From: Alistipes sp.
GTDB taxonomy: Bacteria > Bacteroidota > Bacteroidia > Bacteroidales > Rikenellaceae
DNA: 64,000 nt
NCBI GenBank assembly: GCA_017399485.1
Contig: JAFQCA010000006.1
Location: 1 to 64,000 of the forward strand
Direction: 5' to 3'
This document shows, in pieces, positions 47,626 through 57,220 of this stretch (its first letter is position 1; each line of letters opens with the position of its first letter). The notes beneath the pieces are model-generated. The model worked only from the letters and a program-made list of their open reading frames with translations. It was not told the origin of the DNA and searched no databases. The position numbers and the translations under genes are program-made.

Positions 47626-48657
47626 ATGACAAAAGAGAGCCTCTACGGAAAGACGCTTAGTCAATTAACAGCACTATGTCAGGCCGAGAATTTACCGCGT
47701 TTTGCAGCCAAGCAAATCGCCCGCTGGTTGTATGTCCGCCACATTGACGACATACAACAAATGACCGACCTCTCGCTGGCAGCCCGCACTCGACTATCCG
47801 AGAATTACACTCTGGGCTTATCTTCACCTCTACGCGAAAGCATATCGACAGATGGTACAAAAAAATATCTTTTCGAAACGCAACAGGGCCAATACATCGA
47901 ATCGGCATATATCCCTGACCGTGACCGCGCCACATTGTGCGTATCATCACAAGCGGGATGTCGTATGGGGTGTCGTTTTTGCGCCACGGCAAGGCAAGGT
48001 TTACAACACTCGCTCTCGGCTGGCGAGATAATAAATCAGATTGTATCCATTCCCGAGAGTCAAAAACTTACGAATATTGTTTTTATGGGTATGGGTGAGC
48101 CGCTCGACAATCTCAACAATGTTCTCGACGCTATCGAGATACTCACTTCGGATTGGGGTTTTGCGTGGTCACCAACACGTATCACGCTATCGACTGCAGG
48201 TGTAGTAAGCCATCTCTCTACATTCCTCGATAAGACGAAAGTACATCTTGCCGTCAGCCTGCATAACCCATTTCACGAGGAGAGAGCCGAGATTATGCCT
48301 ATCGAGAAGGCCTATCCCATACGCGAGGTGTGCGACATCCTGCGCCGATACGACTTCACTGGGCAGAGACGTGTATCGTTTGAATATATTGTAATGGAGG
48401 GCCTAAACGACTCTCCTGCACATATAAAGGAGTTATGCCGGCTGCTCAATGGTATCAAGTGCAGAATCAACCTTATACGTTTCCACAAGATTCCCGATTC
48501 ACCCTATTTTTCACCCTCGAACGATAGGATGATAGCATTTCGTGACGCTTTGACGGCCAAAGGGATACAGACAACAATCCGCGCCTCTCGCGGTGAGGAC
48601 ATAAAGGCGGCCTGCGGCCTGCTTTCGACAGCCGAGAAGAATACCATAAACAACTAA
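47626..48657 (+). CDS. rlmN: 23S rRNA/tRNA adenine-C2 methyltransferase
   Basis: A 343-residue radical SAM enzyme that methylates C2 of A2503 in 23S rRNA and A37 in some tRNAs. The N-terminal RNA-binding part has FAAKQIARWLYVRH. The cluster cysteines are in CRMGCRFCAT near 115, and FMGMGEPLDN near 150 and the catalytic C-terminal cysteine region (IKAACGLL near 335) are present. First gene of a run with rsmG, 12 bases downstream. Confidence 0.95.
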   Translation: MTKESLYGKTLSQLTALCQAENLPRFAAKQIARWLYVRHIDDIQQMTDLSLAARTRLSENYTLGLSSPLRESISTDGTKKYLFETQQGQYIESAYIPDRDRATLCVSSQAGCRMGCRFCATARQGLQHSLSAGEIINQIVSIPESQKLTNIVFMGMGEPLDNLNNVLDAIEILTSDWGFAWSPTRITLSTAGVVSHLSTFLDKTKVHLAVSLHNPFHEERAEIMPIEKAYPIREVCDILRRYDFTGQRRVSFEYIVMEGLNDSPAHIKELCRLLNGIKCRINLIRFHKIPDSPYFSPSNDRMIAFRDALTAKGIQTTIRASRGEDIKAACGLLSTAEKNTINN

Positions 48658-48669
48658 CATAATCCAGCA

Positions 48670-49293
48670 ATGACAACTCTTATAACAAAATATTTTCCCA
48701 TCATCAACGAAGAGCAGCGCAGACAATTTGCCGCTTTGTATGACCTATATGCCGATTGGAATGCCAAGATAAATGTGGTGTCACGCAAGGATTTCGACCA
48801 ACTCTATCTGCGTCACATACTCCACTCGCTGGCCATTGCCAAAGTGTGTCAGTTTGAGGCGGGCGCGAGAGTTCTTGACGTCGGTTGCGGAGGAGGATTT
48901 CCGAGTGTACCACTTGCCATAATGTTCCCCGAAACGAAATTCATATCAGCCGACTCTATCGGCAAGAAAATCACCGTCGTAAAGGGCGTATGCGAGGGTG
49001 CGGGCATCAAGAATATTGACGCCCGCAATGTGCGCGTGGAACAGATTGACGAAAAATTTGACTACATCGTATCGCGTGCCGTTACCGAAATGCCGACATT
49101 CGTAAAATGGATTTGGAGCAAGATTGAGCGCGGACAACGAGGCACGCTTCCCAACGGAATACTCTATCTTAAGGGTGGTGATTTAGCCGAAGAACTTGCC
49201 GCCACAAAGATGCAATGGCAGCAATACAATATCTCCGATTTCTTCGAAGAGGATTTTTTTGAGACCAAAAAAGTGGTTTATACTGCAAAATAA
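48670..49293 (+). CDS. rsmG: 16S rRNA guanine-527 N7-methyltransferase
   Basis: A 207-residue SAM-dependent enzyme (GidB) that methylates G527 of 16S rRNA. The sequence has WNAKINVVSRKDFDQLYLRHILHSL, motif I VLDVGCGGGFPSVPLAI near 75, ADSIGKK near 95, and VSRAVTEM near 136. Follows rlmN closely, so two ribosomal RNA modification enzymes may be co-expressed. Confidence 0.95.
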   Translation: MTTLITKYFPIINEEQRRQFAALYDLYADWNAKINVVSRKDFDQLYLRHILHSLAIAKVCQFEAGARVLDVGCGGGFPSVPLAIMFPETKFISADSIGKKITVVKGVCEGAGIKNIDARNVRVEQIDEKFDYIVSRAVTEMPTFVKWIWSKIERGQRGTLPNGILYLKGGDLAEELAATKMQWQQYNISDFFEEDFFETKKVVYTAK

Positions 49294-49301
49294 TATAGTC
49301 T

Positions 49302-50126
49302 ATGTTTCGTCGATACTATCTCTCAATACTCGTTATGGTTGCATTACATCTCGGAGCCATAGCGCAACCGCGTATTGAACAAGGCAACACCCAAGTGTGG
49401 TATGGCCGAGTTAATCAATGGACGGTGTCACGACAGATTCTGCGTAACGAACTAAATCTGATTAAGGAGTGCGGCGTAAATGGCTATATGATTGAATTAG
49501 CCGTATGGGATGGTGTTGATGACAAATGGAGCAATGAATGGATTGTTCGCACTCAAAAAAATTACCGCTGGCTGCTACGAGAATGTCGCAAACGTAAAAT
49601 ATGGCTTTTCGTATCAATCATCAACGACAATATGGGCAAAGGGAAATATGGCGACACAGGCCCGACGCTCGAAAAGGTATATGAATCGGCTCTACAACTT
49701 GCGTCTATCGTCAAGAGAGGTGGGTCCAAAGGAGTCATAGTTCAGCCTGTTGCCGAAACCCAAACCCCGACAGGCCAACGTTTTGAGCAGGAGTGTAGAA
49801 AAATATTAGAAAACTTCACTCTTGTTTACAATGGAGAGAGCGGTCACCCAAAATCCACACCCGAAGGGTTTCATTTCAGGGCCGTTCACCCAGCGCATAT
49901 AGTTTCAAGTGTAGCCGACGACACATTAGTTATATCCGACCACGGCCTAATTATCAGAGAACTCTCTATCGACGGAGGCTTGGAATCAAGGGGTAACCCT
50001 CAGAAAGTTGTAACGTGGGTGCAACGACTACAACAGCAAGGCATTGCCGTGGTGGGTTACTATGCCTTCAAGTACGACCAATTCGACCCAGCAACGATTC
50101 GCGCTTTGGGTGAGGCTCTAAAGTAA
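49302..50126 (+). CDS. Secreted TIM-barrel-like protein of unknown function
   Basis: A 274-residue exported protein (signal 1-22, ending GAIAQ). The ELNLIKECGVNGYMIELAV opening, CRKRKIWLFVSIIND near 98 and GIAVVGYYAFKYDQF near 250 suggest the alternating strands and helices of a glycosidase-like barrel. I cannot name a family or catalytic residues. It starts eight bases after rsmG, so it appears to share that transcript. Confidence 0.6.
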   Translation: MFRRYYLSILVMVALHLGAIAQPRIEQGNTQVWYGRVNQWTVSRQILRNELNLIKECGVNGYMIELAVWDGVDDKWSNEWIVRTQKNYRWLLRECRKRKIWLFVSIINDNMGKGKYGDTGPTLEKVYESALQLASIVKRGGSKGVIVQPVAETQTPTGQRFEQECRKILENFTLVYNGESGHPKSTPEGFHFRAVHPAHIVSSVADDTLVISDHGLIIRELSIDGGLESRGNPQKVVTWVQRLQQQGIAVVGYYAFKYDQFDPATIRALGEALK

Positions 50127-50262
50127 ATTCCCTGCATACGTTTTGGCCACAATATTTTACAAAAAGCCATCAAATAATCATTTTCGAATATCAATATTCG
50201 GAATAAAATTCTTATCTTTACACAATTAATCGCAGCATTTGCCTAAACTCAAACATCGGATT

Positions 50263-51933
50263 ATGACCAAGCGTGTAAAAATTGTGTGTGTAAACAATGG
50301 TCTCAATACAGAAGTAAAGGCCGACACATCGTTACTTGAATTGCAGCAGCAGTTGGGTATAGAGAGTAAATATCCCATCCTGGCAGCCTATGTCAATAAC
50401 GTATTTAAGGATTTGAATTACAGAATATACAAGCCTGTAACAGTACAATTTATCGACATCTCTCACTTCGAGGGCTATCGCGTTTATCAGCGCACAATAT
50501 CATTCATCCTGCAAAAGGCCGTCAGTGACCTCTACGGACAACGCACGTTCTATATTCGTCATACCGTTGGTTGCGGGTTCTACTGCGAGTTTGGTGACGA
50601 TGAGAAGGTGACGGATGATGAGATAAAGACCCTGCGTCTTAAGATACAGGAGGTCATCAACCGCCGTTTCCCCATTCATCATCAGAGCCTGCCGACAGCC
50701 GAAGTACACAACATCTACGAACGTTGCGGATATACCGACAAACTATCGTTGCTACACACTCGCAAACGCCTTTATAGCGAGATATACTTCCTTGACGATA
50801 CAGTAGGCTATTTTTACGGCGCCTTGGCTCCCGACACGGGTTACATCCATCTGTTCGATATCAGACGTTACCACAATGGATTCTATATCGCCCTACCCAC
50901 ACGTAGCAACCCCGCCGAGTTAGACCTAAACGTACATTGGGACCGTATGCTCGACGTCTTCGGAGAATATCACGAGTGGGTAAATATTATGGGAGTTCCG
51001 ACTGTTGGCCACCTCAACGAAAAAGTGCTACAGGGCGACGCAAGTGAACTAATAAAGATTGCCGAAGCCTTCCACGAAAAGAAAATTGCCAATATTGCTG
51101 ACCAGATTCTCAAGGCAAACAAGACTCGCGGGACTAAGGTAGTATTATTGTCGGGCCCATCGTCAAGCGGCAAGACCACAACGTCAAAACGTATAGGTAT
51201 TCAACTGCGTATTTTGGGACTCGACCCCGTCTTAATCTCGCTTGACGACTATTTCGTTAATCGTGAGAACACCCCGCGCGACGAGTCGGGCGACTACGAT
51301 TATGAGGCTTTGGAGGCTATTGATTTGAAGTTGCTCAATAGCGACCTGCAACGCTTGATGGCTGGCGAGAGTGTCGATGTTCCTCGCTATGACTTCATCA
51401 CAGGTACGCGCCAATGGCACGAGAAACCACTAAAACTAAACGAGCGTTCGATACTTATTATGGAGGGTATTCACGGACTTAACCCCAACCTTACCCCCAG
51501 CATACCTCGTGACAAGAAGTTCTGTATCTACGCTTCGTGCCTGACGGCTGTGGCTATGGACAACCTTTCGCGCATACCAACATCCGACAACCGCCTATTA
51601 CGCCGTATCACACGAGACTACGCCACACGAGGCAGCGACGCTTTGGCAACACTGCAACGCTGGCCGAGTGTCCGCCGTGGCGAAGGCAAGCATATATTCC
51701 CCTATCAGGAGAATGCAGATGCAATGATTAACACATCGCTCTTTTATGAGATTTCTGTTCTTCGCCCGAAGATTGAGCCTATCCTGCGCGAAGTACCCGA
51801 CACAGAGCCCGAATACGGCGAGGCTTGTCGTCTGCTCAAATTCTTAGACAACTTTGTACCTATATCTCCCGACGAGATACCGCCGACATCTATCCTGCGC
51901 GAGTTTATCGGAGGAAGCAGTTTTAAGTATTGA
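50263..51933 (+). CDS. TGS/SAD-uridine-kinase fusion (nucleoside kinase)
   Basis: A 556-residue protein with a ThrRS-like front half and a kinase back half. Residues about 1-60 look like a TGS domain. About 70-240 resemble the second-additional (SAD) editing domain (YIRHTVGCGFYCEF). About 285-500 are uridine-kinase-like, with P-loop GPSSSGKTTTSK near 300 and LDDYFVNRENTPRDESGDYDYE after it (part). It would phosphorylate a nucleoside, but the ThrRS-like part is unexplained. This arrangement is known in other bacteria. The ATG at 50263 is used rather than an earlier TTG. Confidence 0.85.
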   Translation: MTKRVKIVCVNNGLNTEVKADTSLLELQQQLGIESKYPILAAYVNNVFKDLNYRIYKPVTVQFIDISHFEGYRVYQRTISFILQKAVSDLYGQRTFYIRHTVGCGFYCEFGDDEKVTDDEIKTLRLKIQEVINRRFPIHHQSLPTAEVHNIYERCGYTDKLSLLHTRKRLYSEIYFLDDTVGYFYGALAPDTGYIHLFDIRRYHNGFYIALPTRSNPAELDLNVHWDRMLDVFGEYHEWVNIMGVPTVGHLNEKVLQGDASELIKIAEAFHEKKIANIADQILKANKTRGTKVVLLSGPSSSGKTTTSKRIGIQLRILGLDPVLISLDDYFVNRENTPRDESGDYDYEALEAIDLKLLNSDLQRLMAGESVDVPRYDFITGTRQWHEKPLKLNERSILIMEGIHGLNPNLTPSIPRDKKFCIYASCLTAVAMDNLSRIPTSDNRLLRRITRDYATRGSDALATLQRWPSVRRGEGKHIFPYQENADAMINTSLFYEISVLRPKIEPILREVPDTEPEYGEACRLLKFLDNFVPISPDEIPPTSILREFIGGSSFKY

Positions 51934-52068
51934 TTTTACAACATAACAGATATAAGGCTTTACGGTTATAGCATATTTACGCACTAAAAAACGAGCATAG
52001 GATAACGTAAGCCCCTCGAAAAAGGAATAATAAGGTAATTAATAAAGTAAATATATAAAGGAATAAAA

Positions 52069-54900
52069 ATGTTTGACAAATTTATGACGCGCCATATTGG
52101 CGTAACAACACCCAATGACCTTGATGATATGCTGAAGGTCATCGGCACCTCATCAGTCGAGGAACTTATTCAGCAGGTGATTCCTGCCTCTATTCGGTTG
52201 AAAAAACCTCTGGCACTACCCACTGAGGGTATGAGCGAGTATGAGTTTGCTGCACACATCAATGCTCTTGCTGCAAAGAACAAGCCTATGCGCTCGTTTA
52301 TAGGTATGGGTTACTACCCTACAGCAGTGCCTGCAGTTGTTAGCCGCAACGTATTTGAGAACCCGGCGTGGTACACATCATACACACCTTATCAGGCCGA
52401 GATTTCGCAGGGCCGTCTGGAGGCACTATTGAACTATCAAACAGCCATCCTCTCGCTTACAGGTATGCAGATTGCCAACTGCTCACTTTTGGATGAAGCC
52501 ACAGCAGCCGCCGAGGCTATGCTTATGATGTACGCATTGCGCTCACGCGATGCCGTAAAGGAGGGACGTAACTGCCTATTCGTCGATAAGGATATTTTCC
52601 CGCAAACACTCGACGTATTGCTCACACGTAGCGAGCCATTCGGCATAGAACTCATCATCGACGACTTTGCATCATACGAATTTTCGGGCAAGGAGTTTGG
52701 TGTATTGGTGCAATACCCCACAGCATCGGGCGCTGTACGCGACTACGAGGCTTTCGCCGCAAAGGCTCACGCCGCAGGTGCATTGGTTGCCGCAGAGGCC
52801 GACATCCTCGCATTGGCATTGCTGACCCCTCCCGCAGAATGGGGTGCCGATATTGCTGTAGGCTCTACACAGCGTTTGGGTTGTCCTATGGGATTCGGAG
52901 GTCCGAGCGCAGGATATATGGCGTGCCGCGAAGCCTACAAGCGCAACATTCCTGGCCGTATTATCGGCGTATCGGTTGACCGACTGGGTAACAAGGCATT
53001 GCGTATGTCGTTGCAGATGCGCGAACAACATATCAAGCGCGAGCGAGCAACATCAAACATCTGTACTGCATCGGCTCTTATGGCCTCTATGGCAGGATTC
53101 TACTGCATCTATAATGGCCCTGAGGGTCTGCGTCGTGCCGCTATGACGGCTCACACATCAGCCGTAGCCATAGCTGAAGCATTGAAGGCTTTGGGTTACA
53201 AGGTGGCTACAAAGAATATCTTCGACACATTGGAGGTCGAGGCTGAGGCCGCAGTTGTTCAGGATTTGGCATTGGAGGCTGGCATTAACTTCTACTACCC
53301 GTCAGAGGGTGTAGTACGCCTCTCAACCGACGAGGTTACCACACCGTTGGAGGTGGAGACTGTTGTTGCCATCTTTGCCGAGGCCAAAGGTCGTAAGGCC
53401 AAGGCTGTGAAGATTGGACAAGAGTGCGCTATCGACCAGAAGTTGCAGCGCAAGTCGGCTATCTTGGCCGAGCCTATTTTCAACCGCTATCACTCGGAGA
53501 GCGATATGATGCGTTACATCAAGCAGTTGGAGTTGCGCGACATCTCGCTTGCCAACTCTATGATTTCGCTCGGCTCTTGCACAATGAAACTCAACGCTGC
53601 GGCAATTATGCAACCTTTGTCGTTGGCTGGATTCCAGAATATGCACCCCTTTGCACCTGCCGACCAGACAGAGGGTTACACAGAACTGATTGCCGAGTTG
53701 GAGAAAGATTTGGCTACAATAACAGGTTTTGCAGGTTGCTCTTTGCAGCCCAACTCAGGTGCCGCAGGCGAATATACAGGCTTGATGGTTATTAGAGCCT
53801 ACCACCAGAGTCGTGGTCAGGGCTACCGTAACATCATACTCATCCCCGCATCGGCTCACGGAACAAACCCCGCATCAGCGGCTATGGCAGGTATGAAGAT
53901 TGTAACTGTGGCTTGCGACGAGAACGGAAATATCGACGTCGAGGATTTGAAGAAGAAGGCCGAGGAGTACTCATCGGAGTTGTGCGGTTTGATGGTAACA
54001 TACCCCTCAACTCACGGCGTATTCGAGAGTCGCATCCGAGAGATTGTAGATGCCGTACACGATGCAGGAGGTCAGGTATATATGGACGGAGCAAATATGA
54101 ATGCACAGGTAGGTCTGACTAATCCTGGTTATATTGGTGCTGACGTCTGCCACCTTAACCTGCACAAGACCTTTGCAATGCCTCACGGAGGCGGTGGTCC
54201 GGGTGTAGGTCCCATCTGCGTTGCAGAGCATTTGACACCCTTCCTCCCCTCTCACCCCGTAATGGCTACAGGTGGCGAGGATGGCATCACTGCCGTTGCA
54301 TCATCACCTTGGGGCTCGGCAATGTTGTTGCCTATCACGTATGGTTACATCAAGATGTTGGGTGAAGAGGGCTTGCGTCACTCTACAGAGATGGCTATCG
54401 TAAATGCCAACTATATGTCATCGGCTTTGAAGAATGAGTATCGCACATATTATTCAGGTGAGACAGGCCGTGTAGGTCACGAGATGATTCTCGACCTCAC
54501 TAACTTCAAGAAGGATTACGGTATCGACTGTGGCGACATCGCTCACCGCTTGATGGATTACGGCTTCCACGCGCCAACACTCTCGTTCCCCGTACACGAG
54601 ACATTGATGGTTGAGCCTACCGAGTCGGAGCCCAAGGCAGAGATGGACCGCTTCATTGAGGCTTTGGTACAGATTAAGCGCGAGTGCGAGGCTGCGGCCA
54701 CATCGGGCGAGAAGGATAACGTAGTGGTTAATGCTCCCCATACAGCCGTAGAGTTGGCGGGCGAGTGGTCACACCCCTACTCTCGTATGGAGGCTGCATT
54801 CCCCTTGGATTGGGTACGCGCCGCGAAGTTCTTCCCCTACGTCACTAAGATTGACAACGGCTACGGAGACCGCAACCTTGTTTGCTGCAATGTAGATTAA
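52069..54900 (+). CDS. gcvP: Glycine dehydrogenase (P protein of the glycine cleavage system)
   Basis: A 943-residue PLP enzyme that decarboxylates glycine and passes the aminomethyl group to the H protein. It is a single-chain form with both halves joined. The N-terminal half contains SFIGMGYYPT and NPAWYTSYTPYQAEISQGR. The C-terminal half contains GSCTMKLNAAA, ASAHGTNPASA and the PLP lysine in LHKTFAMPHGGGGPG. gcvT and gcvH are not in the window. No glycine riboswitch is recognisable in the 135-base gap upstream. Codon use is strongly biased, as for a highly expressed gene. Confidence 0.96.
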   Translation: MFDKFMTRHIGVTTPNDLDDMLKVIGTSSVEELIQQVIPASIRLKKPLALPTEGMSEYEFAAHINALAAKNKPMRSFIGMGYYPTAVPAVVSRNVFENPAWYTSYTPYQAEISQGRLEALLNYQTAILSLTGMQIANCSLLDEATAAAEAMLMMYALRSRDAVKEGRNCLFVDKDIFPQTLDVLLTRSEPFGIELIIDDFASYEFSGKEFGVLVQYPTASGAVRDYEAFAAKAHAAGALVAAEADILALALLTPPAEWGADIAVGSTQRLGCPMGFGGPSAGYMACREAYKRNIPGRIIGVSVDRLGNKALRMSLQMREQHIKRERATSNICTASALMASMAGFYCIYNGPEGLRRAAMTAHTSAVAIAEALKALGYKVATKNIFDTLEVEAEAAVVQDLALEAGINFYYPSEGVVRLSTDEVTTPLEVETVVAIFAEAKGRKAKAVKIGQECAIDQKLQRKSAILAEPIFNRYHSESDMMRYIKQLELRDISLANSMISLGSCTMKLNAAAIMQPLSLAGFQNMHPFAPADQTEGYTELIAELEKDLATITGFAGCSLQPNSGAAGEYTGLMVIRAYHQSRGQGYRNIILIPASAHGTNPASAAMAGMKIVTVACDENGNIDVEDLKKKAEEYSSELCGLMVTYPSTHGVFESRIREIVDAVHDAGGQVYMDGANMNAQVGLTNPGYIGADVCHLNLHKTFAMPHGGGGPGVGPICVAEHLTPFLPSHPVMATGGEDGITAVASSPWGSAMLLPITYGYIKMLGEEGLRHSTEMAIVNANYMSSALKNEYRTYYSGETGRVGHEMILDLTNFKKDYGIDCGDIAHRLMDYGFHAPTLSFPVHETLMVEPTESEPKAEMDRFIEALVQIKRECEAAATSGEKDNVVVNAPHTAVELAGEWSHPYSRMEAAFPLDWVRAAKFFPYVTKIDNGYGDRNLVCCNVD

Positions 54901-54918
54901 ACAATAAATTCAACTACT

Positions 54919-55287
54919 ATGAAGTTAGCAATTCCCACACGAGACGGAAGAGTCGATGACCATTTCGGGCACTGCGACCACTATACGATATTTACTATCG
55001 ACGGCAAGCAGATTATCAGTCGTGAAGATTTGCCCTCGCCGCAAGGTTGTGGTTGTAAATCGGGCATAGCCAAAGACCTGCAAGAGATGGGAGTCGAGGT
55101 GATGCTGGCAGGCAGTATGGGTGACGGGGCGCTGAACAAACTCTCGGCGCACGGCATACGCGTGATACGTGGTTGCAAGGGCGACATTGAGGCTGTAGTG
55201 AATGGTTTTCTTTGTGGTTTTGTTCTTGACTCAGGTGTTGGATGTTCGGCTCACGAAGAGGGACACCAATGCGCTCATCACGAATAA
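54919..55287 (+). CDS. NifX/NifB-type (dinitrogenase cofactor) domain protein
   Basis: A 122-residue protein of the dinitrogenase iron-molybdenum cofactor family. It has the KLAIPTRDGRVDDHFGHCDHYTIF opening (part), a PSPQGCGCKSGIAKDL segment and a Cys/His-rich end (GVGCSAHEEGHQCAHHE). No nitrogen-fixation genes accompany it. Stand-alone relatives in anaerobes are suspected to handle iron-sulfur or molybdenum centres. It starts 18 bases after gcvP. The Cys/His tail suggests metal binding. Confidence 0.8.
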   Translation: MKLAIPTRDGRVDDHFGHCDHYTIFTIDGKQIISREDLPSPQGCGCKSGIAKDLQEMGVEVMLAGSMGDGALNKLSAHGIRVIRGCKGDIEAVVNGFLCGFVLDSGVGCSAHEEGHQCAHHE

Positions 55288-55317
55288 AACACCACACACC
55301 AAGATTAGAGAACAAAA

Positions 55318-55349
55318 ATTGTCTAAACCAAAGTAATTGACTATATTTG
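55318..55349 (+). promoter_or_regulatory. Promoter of the FKBP gene
   Basis: ATTG (55318-55321), a 20-base spacer and TATATTTG (55342-55349). It lies downstream of one possible in-frame start (55337), supporting the ATG at 55379. Confidence 0.75.
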
Positions 55350-55378
55350 CAACGCGAAAAAACAAAACACATAAAAAT

Positions 55379-55930
55379 ATGAAAGTAGAAAATTCAAAAA
55401 TGGTGTCGGTACACTACACTCTGACTGTTGATGGTCAGATTGCCGACCAATCACGCGAAGGTCAGCCTTTGCAGTTCATCTGCGGCACAGGTATGTTGTT
55501 GCCCAAGTTCGAGGGCGCAATTATGGGCAAGGAGGCCGGTGACAAGGTATCGTTTACGTTGGCTCCCGCTGATGGCTACGGTGAGATTGTTCCCGAGGCT
55601 ATTGTTGACCTCCCCAAAAACATATTTATGGTTGATGGCAAATTAGCAGAGGAGATGTTGTTCGTTGGCAACCAGATTCCTATGAGCGACTCACAGGGTA
55701 ACCGTATGCTCGGTGTAGTAAAGGAGGTTGCAGAGGAGACCGTTAAGATGGACTTCAACCACCCGATGGCAGGCAAGACCTTGAACTTCGATGTAGAGGT
55801 TGTCGAGGTACGCGACGTAACACCTGAGGATTTGGCTGCACAAGGCGGCTGCAACTGCGGTTGTCACGGTGACTGCGAGAGCGGTTGTGACAGTGGTTGT
55901 GATTGTGGCTGCGAGGGCGGTTGCAACTAA
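55379..55930 (+). CDS. slyD: SlyD-type FKBP peptidyl-prolyl isomerase with a Cys-rich tail
   Basis: A 183-residue cytoplasmic peptidyl-prolyl isomerase and chaperone. The FKBP part opens VSVHYTLTVDGQIADQS, has the insert-in-flap layout of SlyD (VPEAIVDLPKN onward) and closes MDFNHPMAGKTLNFDVEVVEV. The last 28 residues are GGCNCGCHGDCESGCDSGCD plus CGCEGGCN, with nine cysteines and one histidine, a metal-binding tail like the His/Cys tail of E. coli SlyD. SlyD delivers nickel to hydrogenase elsewhere, but no hydrogenase is seen here. A terminator follows at 55951-55989. Confidence 0.93.
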   Translation: MKVENSKMVSVHYTLTVDGQIADQSREGQPLQFICGTGMLLPKFEGAIMGKEAGDKVSFTLAPADGYGEIVPEAIVDLPKNIFMVDGKLAEEMLFVGNQIPMSDSQGNRMLGVVKEVAEETVKMDFNHPMAGKTLNFDVEVVEVRDVTPEDLAAQGGCNCGCHGDCESGCDSGCDCGCEGGCN

Positions 55931-55950
55931 TCATCTCACACATATTTATA

Positions 55951-55989
55951 CGGGGCTGACTGCATTATCGCAGGCCAGCCCTGTTTTTT
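55951..55989 (+). terminator. Rho-independent terminator of slyD
   Basis: GGGCTG (55953-55958) pairs with CAGCCC (55976-55981), and CTGC with GCAG inside, followed by six T. Confidence 0.8.
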
Positions 55990-56035
55990 AATTTACGGGC
56001 ATAGATTTTAGGCCCACCAAAACGACCTAATTAGA

Positions 56036-57190
56036 GTGACTACCATCGCCAATATAGTAGATGCTTTGGCTGCGCCCTATACCGTATGGCGCACACTGCG
56101 TGGCATTGAGCCTACGTTTCACGACAACCGACCCTTGTATGTTGCGGGAAATGCGGCAGTCACATTTCGTGTAAAGCACGATGGGATGGACAAAATTCTC
56201 AAATGCTATACCCGCACGAACAATCATCTAGCGGCAATCTACGGCGAGGAGTTTCATCCTCGCGAATTATGCATCATAGACATCGTAGGTCGCAAGGTCT
56301 GGATTGACTGCCTGCTAACACCATACATCGAGGGCATAACGTTAGACGAAGCACTATGCTCGGCTGATGGAGAACAAGAATTAATCGCTATAGCCTCTTC
56401 ATTTGATACTTTTGCCAAGCGTTTACTATTATCGGAGCGGGCACACGGCGACCTTAAACCCGAAAATCTCATTCTCACCCCAACGGGCGAGATTCGGGCT
56501 ATAGATTGGGATGCCGCATTCCTACCATCGTTTGCAGGTGAAGCCTCGCCCGAAATAGGCACTGCGGCCTATCAACATCCTCAACGCACAACCGACCTCT
56601 ACGACAAACATATCGACGACTACTCGATAGCATTTCTGTCGGTTTTCCTACACGCGGCAGCAATCGACTCCACCACAATAGAGTATTTTCGCAAGTATCA
56701 CGAGCCACTGCTCTCGCCTCGAGATATTATGCGTGGTAGAGTCAGCGAATTGGAGCGCATCTGTGACCTGTTTGCCCAGCGGGGTATGGCAAGAGAGTAT
56801 CGTTTGGCGCAAATGTTGCGCTCGACATCAGCACGACTATTCAACCTAAGACCGACATTATTGCCTGAGATAACTCATTCGGCTGATACCTCATCCGAAG
56901 ATAATGTACCGTATCTTGATGTTGCAAATGGCTATTGGGGATGCCGCGATAATTGTCGCTGGCTCATTGAGCCTCTATTTGACAATGGCTATGAGCCCAC
57001 GTGCGGCGTGATGCTCACCGAATTGGGTGGCTATTCCCACTTTGTCGATTTAGAGGGGAACGTCGTAAAGAGTTTTCCTATGGACACACGCGTAAAACCT
57101 ATGCGTGACGGTGCAACTACGGTATATTACTCCAATGGTGAGCAGGAGTATATCAAGGCAGAAGATTTATTGCAAATTTTAGACAAATAG
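56036..57190 (+). CDS. Protein kinase with a C-terminal WG-like domain
   Basis: A 384-residue cytoplasmic kinase-like protein with no signal or helix. The N-lobe lysine is in ILKCYTR near 62. The catalytic loop HGDLKPENLIL (near 138-148) has the HxD aspartate and asparagine. The metal-binding motif is IDWDAAF (near 157), a DxD form of DFG. Residues about 300-384 form short beta repeats (GYWGCRDNCRWLIEPLFDNG) like WG repeats. Starts with GTG. First gene of the kinase/VWA/pseudokinase cluster. Catalytic activity is expected but not proven. Confidence 0.75.
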   Translation: MTTIANIVDALAAPYTVWRTLRGIEPTFHDNRPLYVAGNAAVTFRVKHDGMDKILKCYTRTNNHLAAIYGEEFHPRELCIIDIVGRKVWIDCLLTPYIEGITLDEALCSADGEQELIAIASSFDTFAKRLLLSERAHGDLKPENLILTPTGEIRAIDWDAAFLPSFAGEASPEIGTAAYQHPQRTTDLYDKHIDDYSIAFLSVFLHAAAIDSTTIEYFRKYHEPLLSPRDIMRGRVSELERICDLFAQRGMAREYRLAQMLRSTSARLFNLRPTLLPEITHSADTSSEDNVPYLDVANGYWGCRDNCRWLIEPLFDNGYEPTCGVMLTELGGYSHFVDLEGNVVKSFPMDTRVKPMRDGATTVYYSNGEQEYIKAEDLLQILDK

Positions 57191-57200
57191 ATTATATTTG
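57169..57200 (+). promoter_or_regulatory. Promoter of the VWA gene
   Basis: ATTG (57169-57172), a 20-base spacer and TATATTTG (57193-57200), partly inside the end of the kinase gene. The VWA and pseudokinase genes may therefore also be transcribed on their own. Confidence 0.7.
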
Positions 57201-57220
57201 CATAATAAACTCCCTGAATT

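Noticed and set aside
51934..52068. A glycine riboswitch before gcvP
   Set aside because: I looked for a paired, conserved leader. The 135-base gap is A/T-rich without convincing stems.
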